This document shows, one piece after another, positions 1-9,645 of a stretch of DNA of 64,000 nucleotides; the first letter of the stretch is position 1; each line of letters begins with the position of its first letter. The position numbers and the translations under genes were made by a program. The stretch comes from Crocinitomicaceae bacterium (lineage in GTDB: Bacteria; Bacteroidota; Bacteroidia; Flavobacteriales_D; Crocinitomicaceae), in the NCBI GenBank assembly GCA_030730025.1, contig JANQWC010000026.1:11861-75860 (forward strand). The letters are read 5' to 3'. The notes beneath the pieces are model-generated. The model worked only from the letters and a program-made list of their open reading frames with translations, did not search any database and was not told where the DNA came from.

Positions 1-1598
1 CCCATGTAGGTACCCGATTGCAGCGCGCCACTCGCCGCATTGATGCGCAGGGCATAACCATCGGCGCTACCTCCGTTAAAGGTGAGGTCGTGACCGCCGG
101 TAATGGCTAGTGAGCTCGAGGTGGTGCCGCCGGCTACATATACGCTGCCGTTAGTGCCAACTGTAATAGAGTTGCCAGATTCTGCGCCGCTGCCACCGAA
201 GTAGGTGCTCCACATCAATTGAGAGAGGCCGGGATTCATTTTGAAAACAACGGCATCTTGCGCCCCATTGAGTAAAGTTTGAAAACCGTTTTGGGTGGGG
301 AAATTAGTCGAGGTGGTGGTACTTGAAACGTAGACATTTTGGTTGGCGTCTAGCACAATCTCGCCTCGGAATTGGTCGCCGTAGTTGTAAAATAAGCTAG
401 CTGCATTGAGCCCATCGGTACTGGTGCCACCAACGTATGTAGAAGATAGCAGCGCTGTTCCGTTCGGGTTAAAGCGCGCGATGTAGATATCTGAGCCGTT
501 GAATTCGAGTGAGTTTTGAAGCTGATAAGGCCCGCCATTGAAGCTGTTGTCATAAGATTGGCCTGCCATCGGGAAATTGGTAGAGGAGGTCACGCCATAG
601 ACGTAGAGCTCGCCATTGGGAGCGCAGACAATACTGTGAGGGGTTTCGTTTCCGCTGCCACCAAGATAGGTAGAGTAAAGTAGGGCGGTTCCGTTTGCAT
701 TGAATTTGGTGATCCCGACATCCATTGGGAAAGAACCTGTGCCTGAGTTGTAGCTGGCATCAAAAGCGCCTGTAGTACTCGGGTAGCCCGATCCAAAGAC
801 GATGCCACCTCCGAAGAGATTGCCGTTGACATCTGGTGTGGCGGTAAAGCCCCAATTGTCTACGGGTGAACCTGTAAAGGTCGAGAACGTGAGACTTGGA
901 TCGATGTAAAGTGGGAGGTGAGGGTCATAGCTGGAGTCAACTTGAAAGGAGACGATATGATTGCTAATGACAAATTGAATAGGCACTTCTATTTTTTCGG
1001 TGGAGGAGAGCAGGTTCCAGGCTTTTGGAGCACTATAGGTAATTTCTCCGAACTGATGCGTGAGGTGTAGCATCCCCGCAGCATCTATAAAGAGGGAGTC
1101 GGCACCGATGAGTTCAAAATCGAATTGGTGGATATCTGTCTGAGCATCGAGTTGGAGATGAAAAGCAAATTGTTGTTTGTCAATTAGGTATTTGAGGTCT
1201 CCGCCTGCAAAAAAATCAGCTGCATTAATCTGGCCTACGCCATGTACTTTGGATTTCCATTTGCTTTGGTCGTTGCCGATGAAATAATTATGGTAGTGGG
1301 CGCTTGAATCTTGAGCTGTAAAAGCGGTGGTTTGGGCATGAATAAAACGGTGTTTGATGGCGTGATAAGCGGTGCCTTCGTGATGTTCATGTGCTTCTTT
1401 CGTTTCGTGGTTGTGAAAAGTGGCGTCGGACAGAAAAAAAGTAAGTCCTTGGTCTTCAATGTAGAGGCGTCCGGAAGACAGCGGCATGTTGTATAAAATA
1501 CGGTTGTCCCATTGCCCCTGATTTGGGTACATCCAGAGCTCTTGGGCAAAAAGCGTCTGACAAAAGCTGATTAGAAATAGGATCCGTAATAAATACAT
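1..1598 (-). CDS. Exported SBBP-repeat / DUF7948-like protein, C-terminus beyond window
   Basis: The reading frame is open from an ATG at 1598 to the window edge (532 codons), so the C-terminus is missing. The first 18 residues form a signal peptide ending in LFA before Q19. Residues about 20-230 resemble the N-terminal region of Bacteroidota exported proteins (DUF7948 type; starts LWMYPNQGQWDNRILYN). After it come repeated beta-propeller-like units of the SBBP type, recognisable by recurring YSTYLGG / SSTYVGG / WSTYFGG followed by a V-Y-V-x-G strand and T-x-S-x-x-F-P. Such proteins usually end in a T9SS sorting domain or PKD repeats, which cannot be seen here. Role is unknown; surface display or adhesion is the usual guess. 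TAAATTTA eight bases before the ATG is a weak promoter candidate. Confidence 0.8.
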   Translation of the reverse strand, partial: MYLLRILFLISFCQTLFAQELWMYPNQGQWDNRILYNMPLSSGRLYIEDQGLTFFLSDATFHNHETKEAHEHHEGTAYHAIKHRFIHAQTTAFTAQDSSAHYHNYFIGNDQSKWKSKVHGVGQINAADFFAGGDLKYLIDKQQFAFHLQLDAQTDIHQFDFELIGADSLFIDAAGMLHLTHQFGEITYSAPKAWNLLSSTEKIEVPIQFVISNHIVSFQVDSSYDPHLPLYIDPSLTFSTFTGSPVDNWGFTATPDVNGNLFGGGIVFGSGYPSTTGAFDASYNSGTGSFPMDVGITKFNANGTALLYSTYLGGSGNETPHSIVCAPNGELYVYGVTSSTNFPMAGQSYDNSFNGGPYQLQNSLEFNGSDIYIARFNPNGTALLSSTYVGGTSTDGLNAASLFYNYGDQFRGEIVLDANQNVYVSSTTTSTNFPTQNGFQTLLNGAQDAVVFKMNPGLSQLMWSTYFGGSGAESGNSITVGTNGSVYVAGGTTSSSLAITGGHDLTFNGGSADGYALRINAASGALQSGTYM

Positions 1599-1735
1599 GG
1601 GTCGAGTAAATTTAACACAATCATGTGCAATCTCAAAATATTAAACTTGCTAAAAGCGAGAAGGTTGCCAATAGCTGTAGAAAAAATTGCGTTTTGGCAG
1701 AAAATGCTGTTTATTTGTGTTCAAATTGCTAGCAT

Positions 1736-4585
1736 ATGAAACTCCTTACTACGCTCCTTTTCTTCTTCTTTGCGCTTTGTGTCAATTTAAGTTGGGCACA
1801 AGATTACAGCCGTTTAAAGGTTTTTGCCAATGAGTTAGAGCTCAATAAGCTCTCTAACTTGGGTGTGACAATTGACCACGGCATCCACAAAGAGGGGGTC
1901 TTTTTCATCTCTGATTTTTCCAAAGAAGAGCGTCAGATCATGGATGCTTATGATTACAATTATGAAGTTTTGATCGAAGATGTTCAGGCTTATTATGTTC
2001 AGATTTTAGCAGCACCTGCAACGAAAGAATCGGGCAGCTTGAAAAACGTCAGTTGTTCGGGTTCAGGCGCTTCAGGCGCGGGTATTAATCCTGGTGTGCC
2101 CACACATTTCAATTTGGGAACAATGGGCGGCTACCTAAAATACGAAGAAATGCTTGCCGAGCTCGACGAAATGGTGGCGACGTACCCTAATTTGATCACT
2201 GCCAAAGCGCCAATCTCCACTTTTTTAACGGCCCAAAACAGACCCTTGTACCACGTGCGCATCTCAGACAATCCGAACATAGACGAAAGTGGCGAGCCTA
2301 AAGTGTTGTACACGGCTATTCACCATGCGCGCGAACCGATGAGTTTGATGGAAACCATTTTCTTTATGTGGTATGTGCTCGAGAATTACGGTACCAATTC
2401 AGAAATTACTTATTTAGTCAATCACATGCAGCTTTATTTTGTGCCGTGTATCAATCCGGATGGCTACGTGTACAACCAAACCACCAACCCAAATGGAGGC
2501 GGCATGTGGCGCAAAAACCGCCGCTTGAATTCTGGCGGTTCTTATGGTGTTGACCTCAACCGCAACTACAGCTATGGTTGGGGCACTACAGGCACCTCCT
2601 TTACGCAGACTAATGAGACCTATTGCGGTACAGCTGCATTTTCTGAACCTGAAACACAAGCGATGCGTTGGTTGGTTCAAAACAACAAATTTGTGACGGC
2701 TTTCAATGCGCATACTTATGCTGAGGACATCCTCTTCCCGATCGGTACTACTACCGCTGAGTTTGCCGACCACCACGATTACTTTCAAGAATATACCAAT
2801 CTGATGGTGCAATTCAATGGTTATGGCGCGATCAAAAGTTCAGCGCTTTACCCTGCATCAGGAGATTCCGACGACTACATGTACAAAGTAGATATCGGTG
2901 TAGGCGTCAAAGACACCATGTTTGTCCATACACCAGAGGTCGGTACCGCTTTTTGGCAACCATCTTCCGAAATCATTGCGACATGTCAAGAGATGGTCTA
3001 CCCAAACTTGGTGCTGGCACATGTTGCAGGAATCTATATTGTCACTACAGATCAAGATCCAAGCAACATCGCTACTTTGAGTGGTAATTTCACGCACCAA
3101 GCCAGGAGATTGGGCAGAGAAAACGGTCCGGTCACGGTCAGTATAGTGCCCCTACAAAACATTGTTTCAGTCGGCAGCTCGGTTGTGCATGATTTGGCCT
3201 TGCAGCAAAACGGACTCGGATCCATTAGTTATACTTTAAATCCGGCCATTCAGTTTGGCGACCAAATCAAGTATATCCTCCAGACAGACAACGGCTATTG
3301 GATCAAAAAAGACACGATCATCAAAACTTATGGAGCCTACACGCTGCAGGTGACTGAAAACGGCACAGCAGCTACCAACTGGACGGGCAACTGGAATACA
3401 ACAACTTCAACTTTTGTTTCGGCTCCGCGTTCATTTACAGATACACCTACTGGCAATTACGTCAATAATGCCAATACCACCTACACCTACGTACCTACCG
3501 TAGACCTCACAAATGCGGTTGCCGCCAAGCTTACTTTCTGGGCTAAGTGGAATATCGAAGCAGATTACGACTTCGTGCAATTCCAAGTGTCTACAGACAA
3601 CGGCGCCACTTGGGTTGGCCAATGTGGTTTGTATACCGTTGCAGGTACGTCCGCAAATGGAAGCGTGCAACCCAATAATCAACCCGTTTGGGAAGGCGTG
3701 CAAAGCACTTGGGTTCAGGAAGAAATTCAGTTGAGCGATTATTTAGGTCAGGTAGTGAAACTGCGTTTTCAATTGAAATCTGACGGTGGAACCCGTAAAG
3801 ATGGTTTTTACTTCGATGATTTTTCGATTTATTACAATGATGCAGGCCCTACGGTTGCACCGGTTGCACAATTCCAAACGCCAACCGTACTTTGCAGTGG
3901 CACGCCAATTTCATTTACCGACCTTTCTCAAAACCTTCCTACCTCATGGGCTTGGGACTTCGGCGACGGTTTTACATCCATTGAACAAAATCCGACTAAT
4001 GTTTTTGCACCGGGAACTTATACAGTGAGCCTCACCGTTACAAACAGTGCTGGTACCAATACCACAACACAACAAGTTGTGATTCAAGCTTCACCTGTAG
4101 TCGGACTCTCCATTGCCGACACCGATTTAGTACTTTGCGCACAAGATGGCCCAGTTGCCTTGAGTGTGACACCGCAAGATGCTACAGTAAGCGGTTTGGG
4201 CGTAAACGGTCTTTCTTTTGATCCGACTGGATTGGCACTCGGCCCCTTGACACTCACTGCCACGGCTGTAGAGGCCACTTCTGGTTGTGTTGGGACGGCT
4301 CAGCTCACCGTGATCATCGAAGATTGCGCACAAATTGCAGAGACCACAGGCTTGCAATTGGCGGTTTATCCAAATCCAACTACTGGCGTTTTGTACATCA
4401 CAGATATACCTGCAGCTACCCAGTTGCAATTGTTTGATGCACAAGGGAAACGCATTGGTGAATGGCTCGCTACGGATCAAAACCTCATGCTTCAACTAGA
4501 GGCGAGTGCGGGTGTCTACTATCTAGAAGCGCGCAATGACGCACAACAGCAACGCATGAAAATCATTTTGCTTGGCCAACATTAA
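1736..4585 (+). CDS. Secreted M14 zinc carboxypeptidase with PKD and T9SS sorting domains
   Basis: This is a 949-residue exported metallocarboxypeptidase that should trim C-terminal residues from peptides outside the cell. A signal peptide ends at SWAQ. The M14 catalytic domain covers about residues 120-440: zinc ligands H197 and E200 in HHAREP, third ligand H326 in FNAHTYAED, substrate-binding region VDLNRNYSYGWG, and catalytic E401 in HTPEVGTAFW. A jelly-roll-like accessory region follows, then a PKD domain near 705-785 with WAWDFGDG. A type A T9SS sorting domain occupies about 875-949 (begins VYPNPTTGVLYI). The start is the ATG followed by a clean signal peptide. Its TAA stop shares the bases TTAA with the convergent neighbour, so no terminator fits between them. 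Confidence 0.93.
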   Translation: MKLLTTLLFFFFALCVNLSWAQDYSRLKVFANELELNKLSNLGVTIDHGIHKEGVFFISDFSKEERQIMDAYDYNYEVLIEDVQAYYVQILAAPATKESGSLKNVSCSGSGASGAGINPGVPTHFNLGTMGGYLKYEEMLAELDEMVATYPNLITAKAPISTFLTAQNRPLYHVRISDNPNIDESGEPKVLYTAIHHAREPMSLMETIFFMWYVLENYGTNSEITYLVNHMQLYFVPCINPDGYVYNQTTNPNGGGMWRKNRRLNSGGSYGVDLNRNYSYGWGTTGTSFTQTNETYCGTAAFSEPETQAMRWLVQNNKFVTAFNAHTYAEDILFPIGTTTAEFADHHDYFQEYTNLMVQFNGYGAIKSSALYPASGDSDDYMYKVDIGVGVKDTMFVHTPEVGTAFWQPSSEIIATCQEMVYPNLVLAHVAGIYIVTTDQDPSNIATLSGNFTHQARRLGRENGPVTVSIVPLQNIVSVGSSVVHDLALQQNGLGSISYTLNPAIQFGDQIKYILQTDNGYWIKKDTIIKTYGAYTLQVTENGTAATNWTGNWNTTTSTFVSAPRSFTDTPTGNYVNNANTTYTYVPTVDLTNAVAAKLTFWAKWNIEADYDFVQFQVSTDNGATWVGQCGLYTVAGTSANGSVQPNNQPVWEGVQSTWVQEEIQLSDYLGQVVKLRFQLKSDGGTRKDGFYFDDFSIYYNDAGPTVAPVAQFQTPTVLCSGTPISFTDLSQNLPTSWAWDFGDGFTSIEQNPTNVFAPGTYTVSLTVTNSAGTNTTTQQVVIQASPVVGLSIADTDLVLCAQDGPVALSVTPQDATVSGLGVNGLSFDPTGLALGPLTLTATAVEATSGCVGTAQLTVIIEDCAQIAETTGLQLAVYPNPTTGVLYITDIPAATQLQLFDAQGKRIGEWLATDQNLMLQLEASAGVYYLEARNDAQQQRMKIILLGQH

Positions 4586-5475
4586 AGTTGGATAAAAGTG
4601 GAAATGTGGTCGATGTAGTTTTGATACCCCGAAACAAAAGGTGTGGTTTCGTGCTCGCCTCCAGGCACTAAATAGGCTTCTTTATAACCTGTGGTTTTAT
4701 TGTCATAAACGGGCTGCCCGTGGCTTTTGACGGTTAGAAAACTGTCATCTTCTCCGTGTATCCATAGCAAAGGAATATTGATCTTTTTGATTTCTGTGGC
4801 GTTGTCAATTTGAAGATCGACTAAAAATGAGCCCGGCATCGATAAAAGCCCTGCATCTTGGATCATGACTTCTGCCGAGGCAAAAGGCGCTTCTAAGATG
4901 AGTTTGCTCGGAGACAGCGCGTAGTCAGCGGGGTGAGCAGCTACTTCACAGGCGGCTGCAGATCCAAGTGAAAATCCAAAAATCACAAAGCGTTCATTTT
5001 GCAAGCCTTGCGTTTGTAGCCAATCAATTGCGCGCGCTGTAGTGCGGTACATATTTGCTTCGCTGGACTTTCCTTCAGAGAGGCCAAAACTTGGGTAATC
5101 GAACATCAAGACGCCATAACGGCCAAGCCCGCCTGCATGGGCGTATAATTTTTGACGCGGCCAATAGAAATCCATGTGGTCTTTGTTGCCATGGCAATAT
5201 AAGATCACGGTATCGGAGGCAATTGTAGCCAAATCTCCCACATAAATAGCGCTCATTTTTGCCGTGCCTTCTTCGAGTTCTACGTTCCATTCCAAATGAT
5301 GGATCATGGAGTCAGGAACGCCAAATTCACCTGCTAAGTCTAAAGTCAATTCTCCTTGATAGGCATCGAGCTGATAACTCTCGATCTGACTCGGATTGAA
5401 TAAAAAGCCATCCAAACGCTTGCGACAAGCAAGGGCCGTCAGGCCAACTAACAAAATAATTACAATATTTTTCAT
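4582..5475 (-). CDS. Alpha/beta-hydrolase lipoprotein
   Basis: A 297-residue protein with a lipoprotein signal (LTALAC, lipidated C17), so anchored in a membrane facing the periplasm or surface. The alpha/beta-hydrolase fold is shown by the nucleophile elbow GFSLG (S169), the acid region HGEDDSF (D243 or D244), and H275 in PGGEHET. An HGN motif (residues 95-97) marks the oxyanion region. The overall layout matches serine hydrolases of the BEM46/dienelactone-hydrolase-like group (Peptidase S9/hydrolase_4). Substrate is unknown. It lies two bases downstream of the lipoprotein gene at 5478-6185 and is probably co-transcribed with it. Its stop codon overlaps that of the convergent carboxypeptidase gene. 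Confidence 0.85.
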   Translation of the reverse strand: MKNIVIILLVGLTALACRKRLDGFLFNPSQIESYQLDAYQGELTLDLAGEFGVPDSMIHHLEWNVELEEGTAKMSAIYVGDLATIASDTVILYCHGNKDHMDFYWPRQKLYAHAGGLGRYGVLMFDYPSFGLSEGKSSEANMYRTTARAIDWLQTQGLQNERFVIFGFSLGSAAACEVAAHPADYALSPSKLILEAPFASAEVMIQDAGLLSMPGSFLVDLQIDNATEIKKINIPLLWIHGEDDSFLTVKSHGQPVYDNKTTGYKEAYLVPGGEHETTPFVSGYQNYIDHISTFIQL

Positions 5476-5477
5476 CT

Positions 5478-6185
5478 TTATAAGCGATAAGTGATTCCAA
5501 AATAAAGCCCTGTGGCGCCGCGGTTCTGTAGTATGCTTGGGTAAGGCACTACGATGTTTTCATTGGATTCTAGCGGTGCCAAAATCTTCACTTCGGCCTG
5601 GTAACTGATTTTTGGCCTGATCCATTGGTGGCCGAATTGCAAACTCGGAATCCAGAGTTGTTCGTTGGGTCTGCCCTGTGATTCTGTGCCATAGAAATCA
5701 AACCAATTGGAAATACCAGCATATACAAAATTGTAATTTCGATGGTAAACTTTACTCAACTCGAGTTGCTCTGGTTTCCATTGACGCCCATATTTGAAAT
5801 AATAATTGGCATCGAGCTGTGGCCAAATGCGGTTGGCGCCAGTATAGAAATCGATCAACAAATTGGTGTTGAGCTGGCCCGAAACACCCATGCGGTCGGT
5901 TTGCCAAAGCTTTTGGGAGGCACCTAATTCAAATTGTCCAACGCCAAACGCAAGCGAGGTGAGGTGCAGGTTGCCAAAAACGGTTGTTTGGTCGGTGAGG
6001 CCGCGGCCGTAGCCTACAGAACTAAATGGAATAGGGATTACGCCAATACCCGGAATTTTAGCCATTGGCCCACCGAAGTGTCCGCTGAGCACTTGCTCAC
6101 CTTTTTTGAGTGGTTCGACAAAACGTGCAGGTGCACAGGACCATAAAAGGGTCAGGCTAGTCAATAAAAATAGTAGAATTCGCAT
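5478..6185 (-). CDS. Putative outer-membrane lipoprotein, beta-barrel-like
   Basis: A 235-residue protein of unknown function. A lipoprotein signal peptide ends at LLWSC. The rest shows alternating hydrophobic/polar strands with aromatic girdles and ends in YFGITYRL, a terminal aromatic-rich strand typical of outer-membrane barrels. I chose the ATG at 6185 over the in-frame TTG at 6191 because the promoter element TATATTTG (6189-6196) overlaps the TTG and lies three bases before the ATG. First gene of a two-gene operon with the alpha/beta-hydrolase lipoprotein. No enzymatic motif is visible. Confidence 0.7.
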   Translation of the reverse strand: MRILLFLLTSLTLLWSCAPARFVEPLKKGEQVLSGHFGGPMAKIPGIGVIPIPFSSVGYGRGLTDQTTVFGNLHLTSLAFGVGQFELGASQKLWQTDRMGVSGQLNTNLLIDFYTGANRIWPQLDANYYFKYGRQWKPEQLELSKVYHRNYNFVYAGISNWFDFYGTESQGRPNEQLWIPSLQFGHQWIRPKISYQAEVKILAPLESNENIVVPYPSILQNRGATGLYFGITYRL

Positions 6186-6188
6186 GCT

Positions 6189-6196
6189 CAAATATA
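6189..6196 (-). promoter_or_regulatory. -7 promoter element TATATTTG of lipoprotein operon
   Basis: Exact match to the Bacteroidota -7 consensus TAnnTTTG, read on the minus strand, three bases before the ATG at 6185. A TTTG lies 15 bases further upstream, shorter than the usual spacing to the -33 box. The distance implies a leaderless or almost leaderless mRNA. Confidence 0.5.
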
Positions 6197-6220
6197 AAAA
6201 GATTAACCATCCAAATTCCT

Positions 6221-6228
6221 TACCTTTG
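6221..6228 (+). promoter_or_regulatory. -7 promoter element TACCTTTG of aroC
   Basis: Exact TAnnTTTG match four bases before the aroC ATG. It is divergent from the lipoprotein operon element 24 bases away. No convincing -33 TTG at 17-23 bases is seen. Confidence 0.5.
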
Positions 6229-6232
6229 CGAT

Positions 6233-7306
6233 ATGTCAGGTTCGAGCTATGGTCAAATTTACAAACTCACCACTTTTGGGGAGTCTCATGGCGTGGCTAT
6301 TGGCGGCATTATTGAAGGTTTTCCTTCCAATTTTCCAATCGATATCCAACAGATTCAATTGGCGCTTGACCAACGCAGGCCGGGTCAAAATCAGCTCGTT
6401 TCTCCAAGAAAAGAAGCGGATAAAGTCTCCTTTCTTTCTGGTATTTTTGAAGGCAAAAGCACCGGAAGCCCTATTGCTTTTCTCATCGAAAACACCGATC
6501 AACATTCCAAAGATTACCAAGCACTCAAGGACGTATTCAGGCCTTCACATGCCGATTTTACGTACCAGCAAAAATACGGTATCCGAGACCACCGAGGCGG
6601 TGGCCGCAGCAGCGCCCGAGAAACAGCTTGCCGCGTCGTGGCAGGTGCTTTAGCGGCACAGGTCTTGCAAAAACTTGGCGTAGAGAGCAGCTGCTACGTC
6701 GATCAAATTGGCCCGTATCAGCTTACAGAACAACAGTGGTACGAGCCGGCGCAAATTGAAAACTCGCTTTTGCGCTGCCCAGATACTTCTGTTTCACACC
6801 AAATGCAGGCTTACGTTACCGAACTTCAAGCCCTCGGAGACACCACCGGCGGTGCCATTCGCTGCATACTGAAAGGCGTTCCGGCAGGTTGGGGCGAACC
6901 CGTTTTTGACAAGCTTCATGCCGAACTCGGCAAGGCCATGCTTTCAATCAACGCCGTTAAAGGTTTTGAAATTGGCAGCGGTTTTGCAGCGGTTTCCATG
7001 AAGGGATCTGCTCACAACGATCAATTCAATGCCGACGGCAGCACCCAAACGAATTATTCAGGCGGCATCCAAGGCGGCATCTCCAACGGCATGCCCATTA
7101 GCTTTCGGGTGGCCTTTAAACCGGTGGCGAGCATCAAAATCCCACAAGAAACTTTGCAACAAAATGGCGAACTCAAGCCACACGCAATTGAAGGTCGTCA
7201 CGACGCCTGTGTGGTGCCAAGAGCCGTACCTATTGTAGCAGCCATGGCTCATATTGTACTCCTAGATTTTTATTTAAGACAACAACGCAATACCCTTTTC
7301 ATATGA
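6233..7306 (+). CDS. aroC: Chorismate synthase
   Basis: Converts 5-enolpyruvylshikimate-3-phosphate to chorismate, the last common step of aromatic amino acid synthesis, using reduced FMN in the cytoplasm. The family signatures are clear: N-terminal [14 protein letters not shown], the RPSHADFTY region, the [11 protein letters not shown] signature near residue 123, and the C-terminal [15 protein letters not shown] block. At 357 residues it has the normal bacterial length. The start directly follows a TACCTTTG promoter element. The last four bases (ATGA) overlap the start of the DUF4293 gene, so the genes are translationally linked. Confidence 0.97.
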   Translation: MSGSSYGQIYKLTTFGESHGVAIGGIIEGFPSNFPIDIQQIQLALDQRRPGQNQLVSPRKEADKVSFLSGIFEGKSTGSPIAFLIENTDQHSKDYQALKDVFRPSHADFTYQQKYGIRDHRGGGRSSARETACRVVAGALAAQVLQKLGVESSCYVDQIGPYQLTEQQWYEPAQIENSLLRCPDTSVSHQMQAYVTELQALGDTTGGAIRCILKGVPAGWGEPVFDKLHAELGKAMLSINAVKGFEIGSGFAAVSMKGSAHNDQFNADGSTQTNYSGGIQGGISNGMPISFRVAFKPVASIKIPQETLQQNGELKPHAIEGRHDACVVPRAVPIVAAMAHIVLLDFYLRQQRNTLFI

Positions 7307-7773
7307 TTCAACGCATTCAAACCGCCTATTTTATCATTGTCATGCTCCTTTTGTCAGCACTGCTTTCGGGAGTTGAAATCTTTGGATTTACAGCCAACAA
7401 AGGCTACTTTGCTTATTCCGTCTATGGCGTTCAATTTGCTAAAACAGCTCAGGGCAAGGTTGAAAACATACAAGGTTCGGTGCTCTTTTACTTCGTGATA
7501 TTATTTGTGCTCTTTATCTATTACGCCTTGATGTCCTATAAAAATCTGAAGAAACAATTCAGATTGGCCCGCCTCGTGTTTTGGATTTACGCCGCTGGCC
7601 TCATTGCTATTTTAGTAACGGCGAGTTTGGGCGTACTTGTTCCGTCTGCCGTTGGCATCCAGCTTGGCATCGGATATTATATGGCCGTTGTTGGCCTGCC
7701 ATTTACTTACTTTGCTTTAAAAGGGGTTCAAAAAGACAAAGAAATCCTCGAATCTCTAGACCGCCTGCGTTAA
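7303..7773 (+). CDS. DUF4293 family membrane protein
   Basis: A 156-residue protein whose start [17 protein letters not shown] and four hydrophobic segments (about residues 7-28, 60-78, 90-110 and 120-142) match the Bacteroidota-specific DUF4293 family of small inner-membrane proteins. Function is not known. Its ATG overlaps the aroC stop by four bases and the ABC-F gene follows after three bases, so it sits in an aroC-DUF4293-ABC-F operon. It ends in a charged cytoplasmic-type tail. Confidence 0.85.
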   Translation: MIQRIQTAYFIIVMLLLSALLSGVEIFGFTANKGYFAYSVYGVQFAKTAQGKVENIQGSVLFYFVILFVLFIYYALMSYKNLKKQFRLARLVFWIYAAGLIAILVTASLGVLVPSAVGIQLGIGYYMAVVGLPFTYFALKGVQKDKEILESLDRLR

Positions 7774-7776
7774 CTT

Positions 7777-9645
7777 ATGAACTTTCTTTCTGTCGAACAC
7801 CTCACCAAATCTTATGGTGAACGCCTCCTATTTTCTGACCTCACATTTGGCATTGAACACGGCCAAAAAGTAGCTATTGTTGCCAAAAACGGCGCGGGCA
7901 AATCTACGCTGTTGCGTTGCCTTCTTGGGCTAGAACCGCCCGATAGCGGCACGGTTACGTTTCGCAAAGAATTGCGCATTGCCTTTATGGAGCAAACCGA
8001 GGACCTCAACCCAGAGCTCAGCGTACTCGATGCCGTATTAGACCACGACCTCCCCGAAATCAAGCTCATCAAAGCCTACACAGACGCACTTTTAGCCAAT
8101 GACGAAGCCAAACTCGGCGACCTCTATCAAGAGCTTACCGAACACCAAGCATGGGATTTAGAAGTCAAAGTGCAGCAAGTGCTTTCTGTGCTCAAGCTCA
8201 GCGGCATCACCCAAAAAGTAGGGCAGCTCTCGGGCGGCCAAAAGAAACGCGTGGCACTGGCAAAAGTTTTGCTTTCAGAAGCAGAATTTTTAATCCTCGA
8301 TGAGCCCACCAACCACCTCGACCTCGACATGATCGAATGGCTCGAGCAATACCTCTCTGCTTCTCAACTCACCTTATTAATGGTGACCCACGACCGCTAT
8401 TTTTTAGAGGTCGTTTGCGATACCATTTTAGAACTTGCCGACCAAACGGTCTACCGCTACAAAGGGAACTTCTCTTACTATTTAGAAAAGAAGGCCGAGC
8501 GCGAAGACCAACTTCAATCAACCATTGAAAAGGCTAAAAACACTTTTCGCAAAGAACTCGACTGGATACGCCGTCAGCCCAAGGCGCGCGGCACCAAACA
8601 AAAAGCACGTGTCGACGCCTTCTCAGATTTGAAAAAGGTCGCTACGCAACGCCTAGACGAAGATGAACTCGAGCTCCCCATCAAAATGGAGCGCTTGGGC
8701 ACTAAAATCGTTGAATTCCACAAAGTGTCTAAGGCTTTTGGCGAGCGCGTGATGCTCGATGACTTCAGCTACCATTTTCAGCGTCAAGAACGCCTCGGTA
8801 TTGTGGGTAACAACGGAGCAGGCAAAACGACCTTCCTGAAAATGCTCACCGCTGAAGCGGAGCCAGATAGCGGTAAAATTGTCATTGGCGACACCATTGT
8901 TTTTGGTTATTATTCTCAGGATTTAATCGAGGTGGATCCGGACATGAAAGTCATTGATGTGGTGCGCGAAGTAGCAGAATTTATCCCGCTTGAAAAAGGA
9001 CGACAGTTGTCTGCAGCCCAACTCCTCGAGCGCTTTTTGTTCCCTCGCGACATGCATTATCATTTTGTACACAAACTAAGTGGAGGAGAAAGACGCCGCC
9101 TCAAGTTGCTTCGGGTACTGATGCTCAATCCGAACTTCCTCATTCTCGATGAGCCTACCAATGACCTCGACATCTTTGCGATGTCGGTGTTAGAGGAACA
9201 CTTGCGCTTGTTTCAGGGCAGCCTTATCGTGGTGTCCCACGACCGCTATTTCATGGATAAAATGGTCGATCACCTCTTTGTCTTTCAAGGAGAAGGTCGC
9301 ATCAAAGACATCACTGGCAATTACCATAGCTACAGAACCGCTCTTGCGCAAGCACAACGCGAAAACAAGAATGCAAGCAAGCAAGTTGTTGTTGAAGCAC
9401 CGGAGGTCATGGCAGCGCCCGCAGAAAAGCAGCGCAAAATGAGTTTCAAGGAAAAGCAAGAATTTGAGCAAATCGAAAAAATGCTCCCGCAGCTTGAGGC
9501 CGAAAAAGAACAGCTGAGTTTGGAGTTGTCTAGTGGTGATCTCAGCAATGAGCAACTTTTAGAAAAAGGAGCGCGCTTGGGTGTGGTTGTGGATCAAATC
9601 GATGAAGCCACACTGCGCTGGTTGGAGCTCTCTGAATTAGCTTAA
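7777..9645 (+). CDS. ABC-F family ATPase (Uup/EttA-like)
   Basis: A 622-residue soluble protein with two ABC ATPase domains and no membrane domain. Domain 1 has Walker A AKNGAGKST, signature LSGGQKKR and Walker B LILDEPTNHLD. Domain 2 has GNNGAGKTT, LSGGERRR and LILDEPTNDLD. A charged helical linker lies between them. The C-terminus (about 540-622) is a charged predicted coiled coil, which favours the Uup-like branch over EttA. ABC-F proteins bind the ribosome E site or act on nucleic acid structures; which applies here is inference. Third gene of the aroC operon. Its TAA shares TTAA with the convergent permease gene. Confidence 0.92.
   Translation: MNFLSVEHLTKSYGERLLFSDLTFGIEHGQKVAIVAKNGAGKSTLLRCLLGLEPPDSGTVTFRKELRIAFMEQTEDLNPELSVLDAVLDHDLPEIKLIKAYTDALLANDEAKLGDLYQELTEHQAWDLEVKVQQVLSVLKLSGITQKVGQLSGGQKKRVALAKVLLSEAEFLILDEPTNHLDLDMIEWLEQYLSASQLTLLMVTHDRYFLEVVCDTILELADQTVYRYKGNFSYYLEKKAEREDQLQSTIEKAKNTFRKELDWIRRQPKARGTKQKARVDAFSDLKKVATQRLDEDELELPIKMERLGTKIVEFHKVSKAFGERVMLDDFSYHFQRQERLGIVGNNGAGKTTFLKMLTAEAEPDSGKIVIGDTIVFGYYSQDLIEVDPDMKVIDVVREVAEFIPLEKGRQLSAAQLLERFLFPRDMHYHFVHKLSGGERRRLKLLRVLMLNPNFLILDEPTNDLDIFAMSVLEEHLRLFQGSLIVVSHDRYFMDKMVDHLFVFQGEGRIKDITGNYHSYRTALAQAQRENKNASKQVVVEAPEVMAAPAEKQRKMSFKEKQEFEQIEKMLPQLEAEKEQLSLELSSGDLSNEQLLEKGARLGVVVDQIDEATLRWLELSELA

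Noticed and set aside
1235-1549. 104-codon minus-strand frame near the left edge
   Set aside because: It is in another frame of the SBBP/DUF7948-like gene, whose own frame is open from 1598 to base 1 with a signal peptide and recognisable repeats.
2414-2812. 132-codon minus-strand frame inside the carboxypeptidase gene
   Set aside because: Lies wholly within a gene with intact catalytic motifs; composition looks like a codon-complement shadow.
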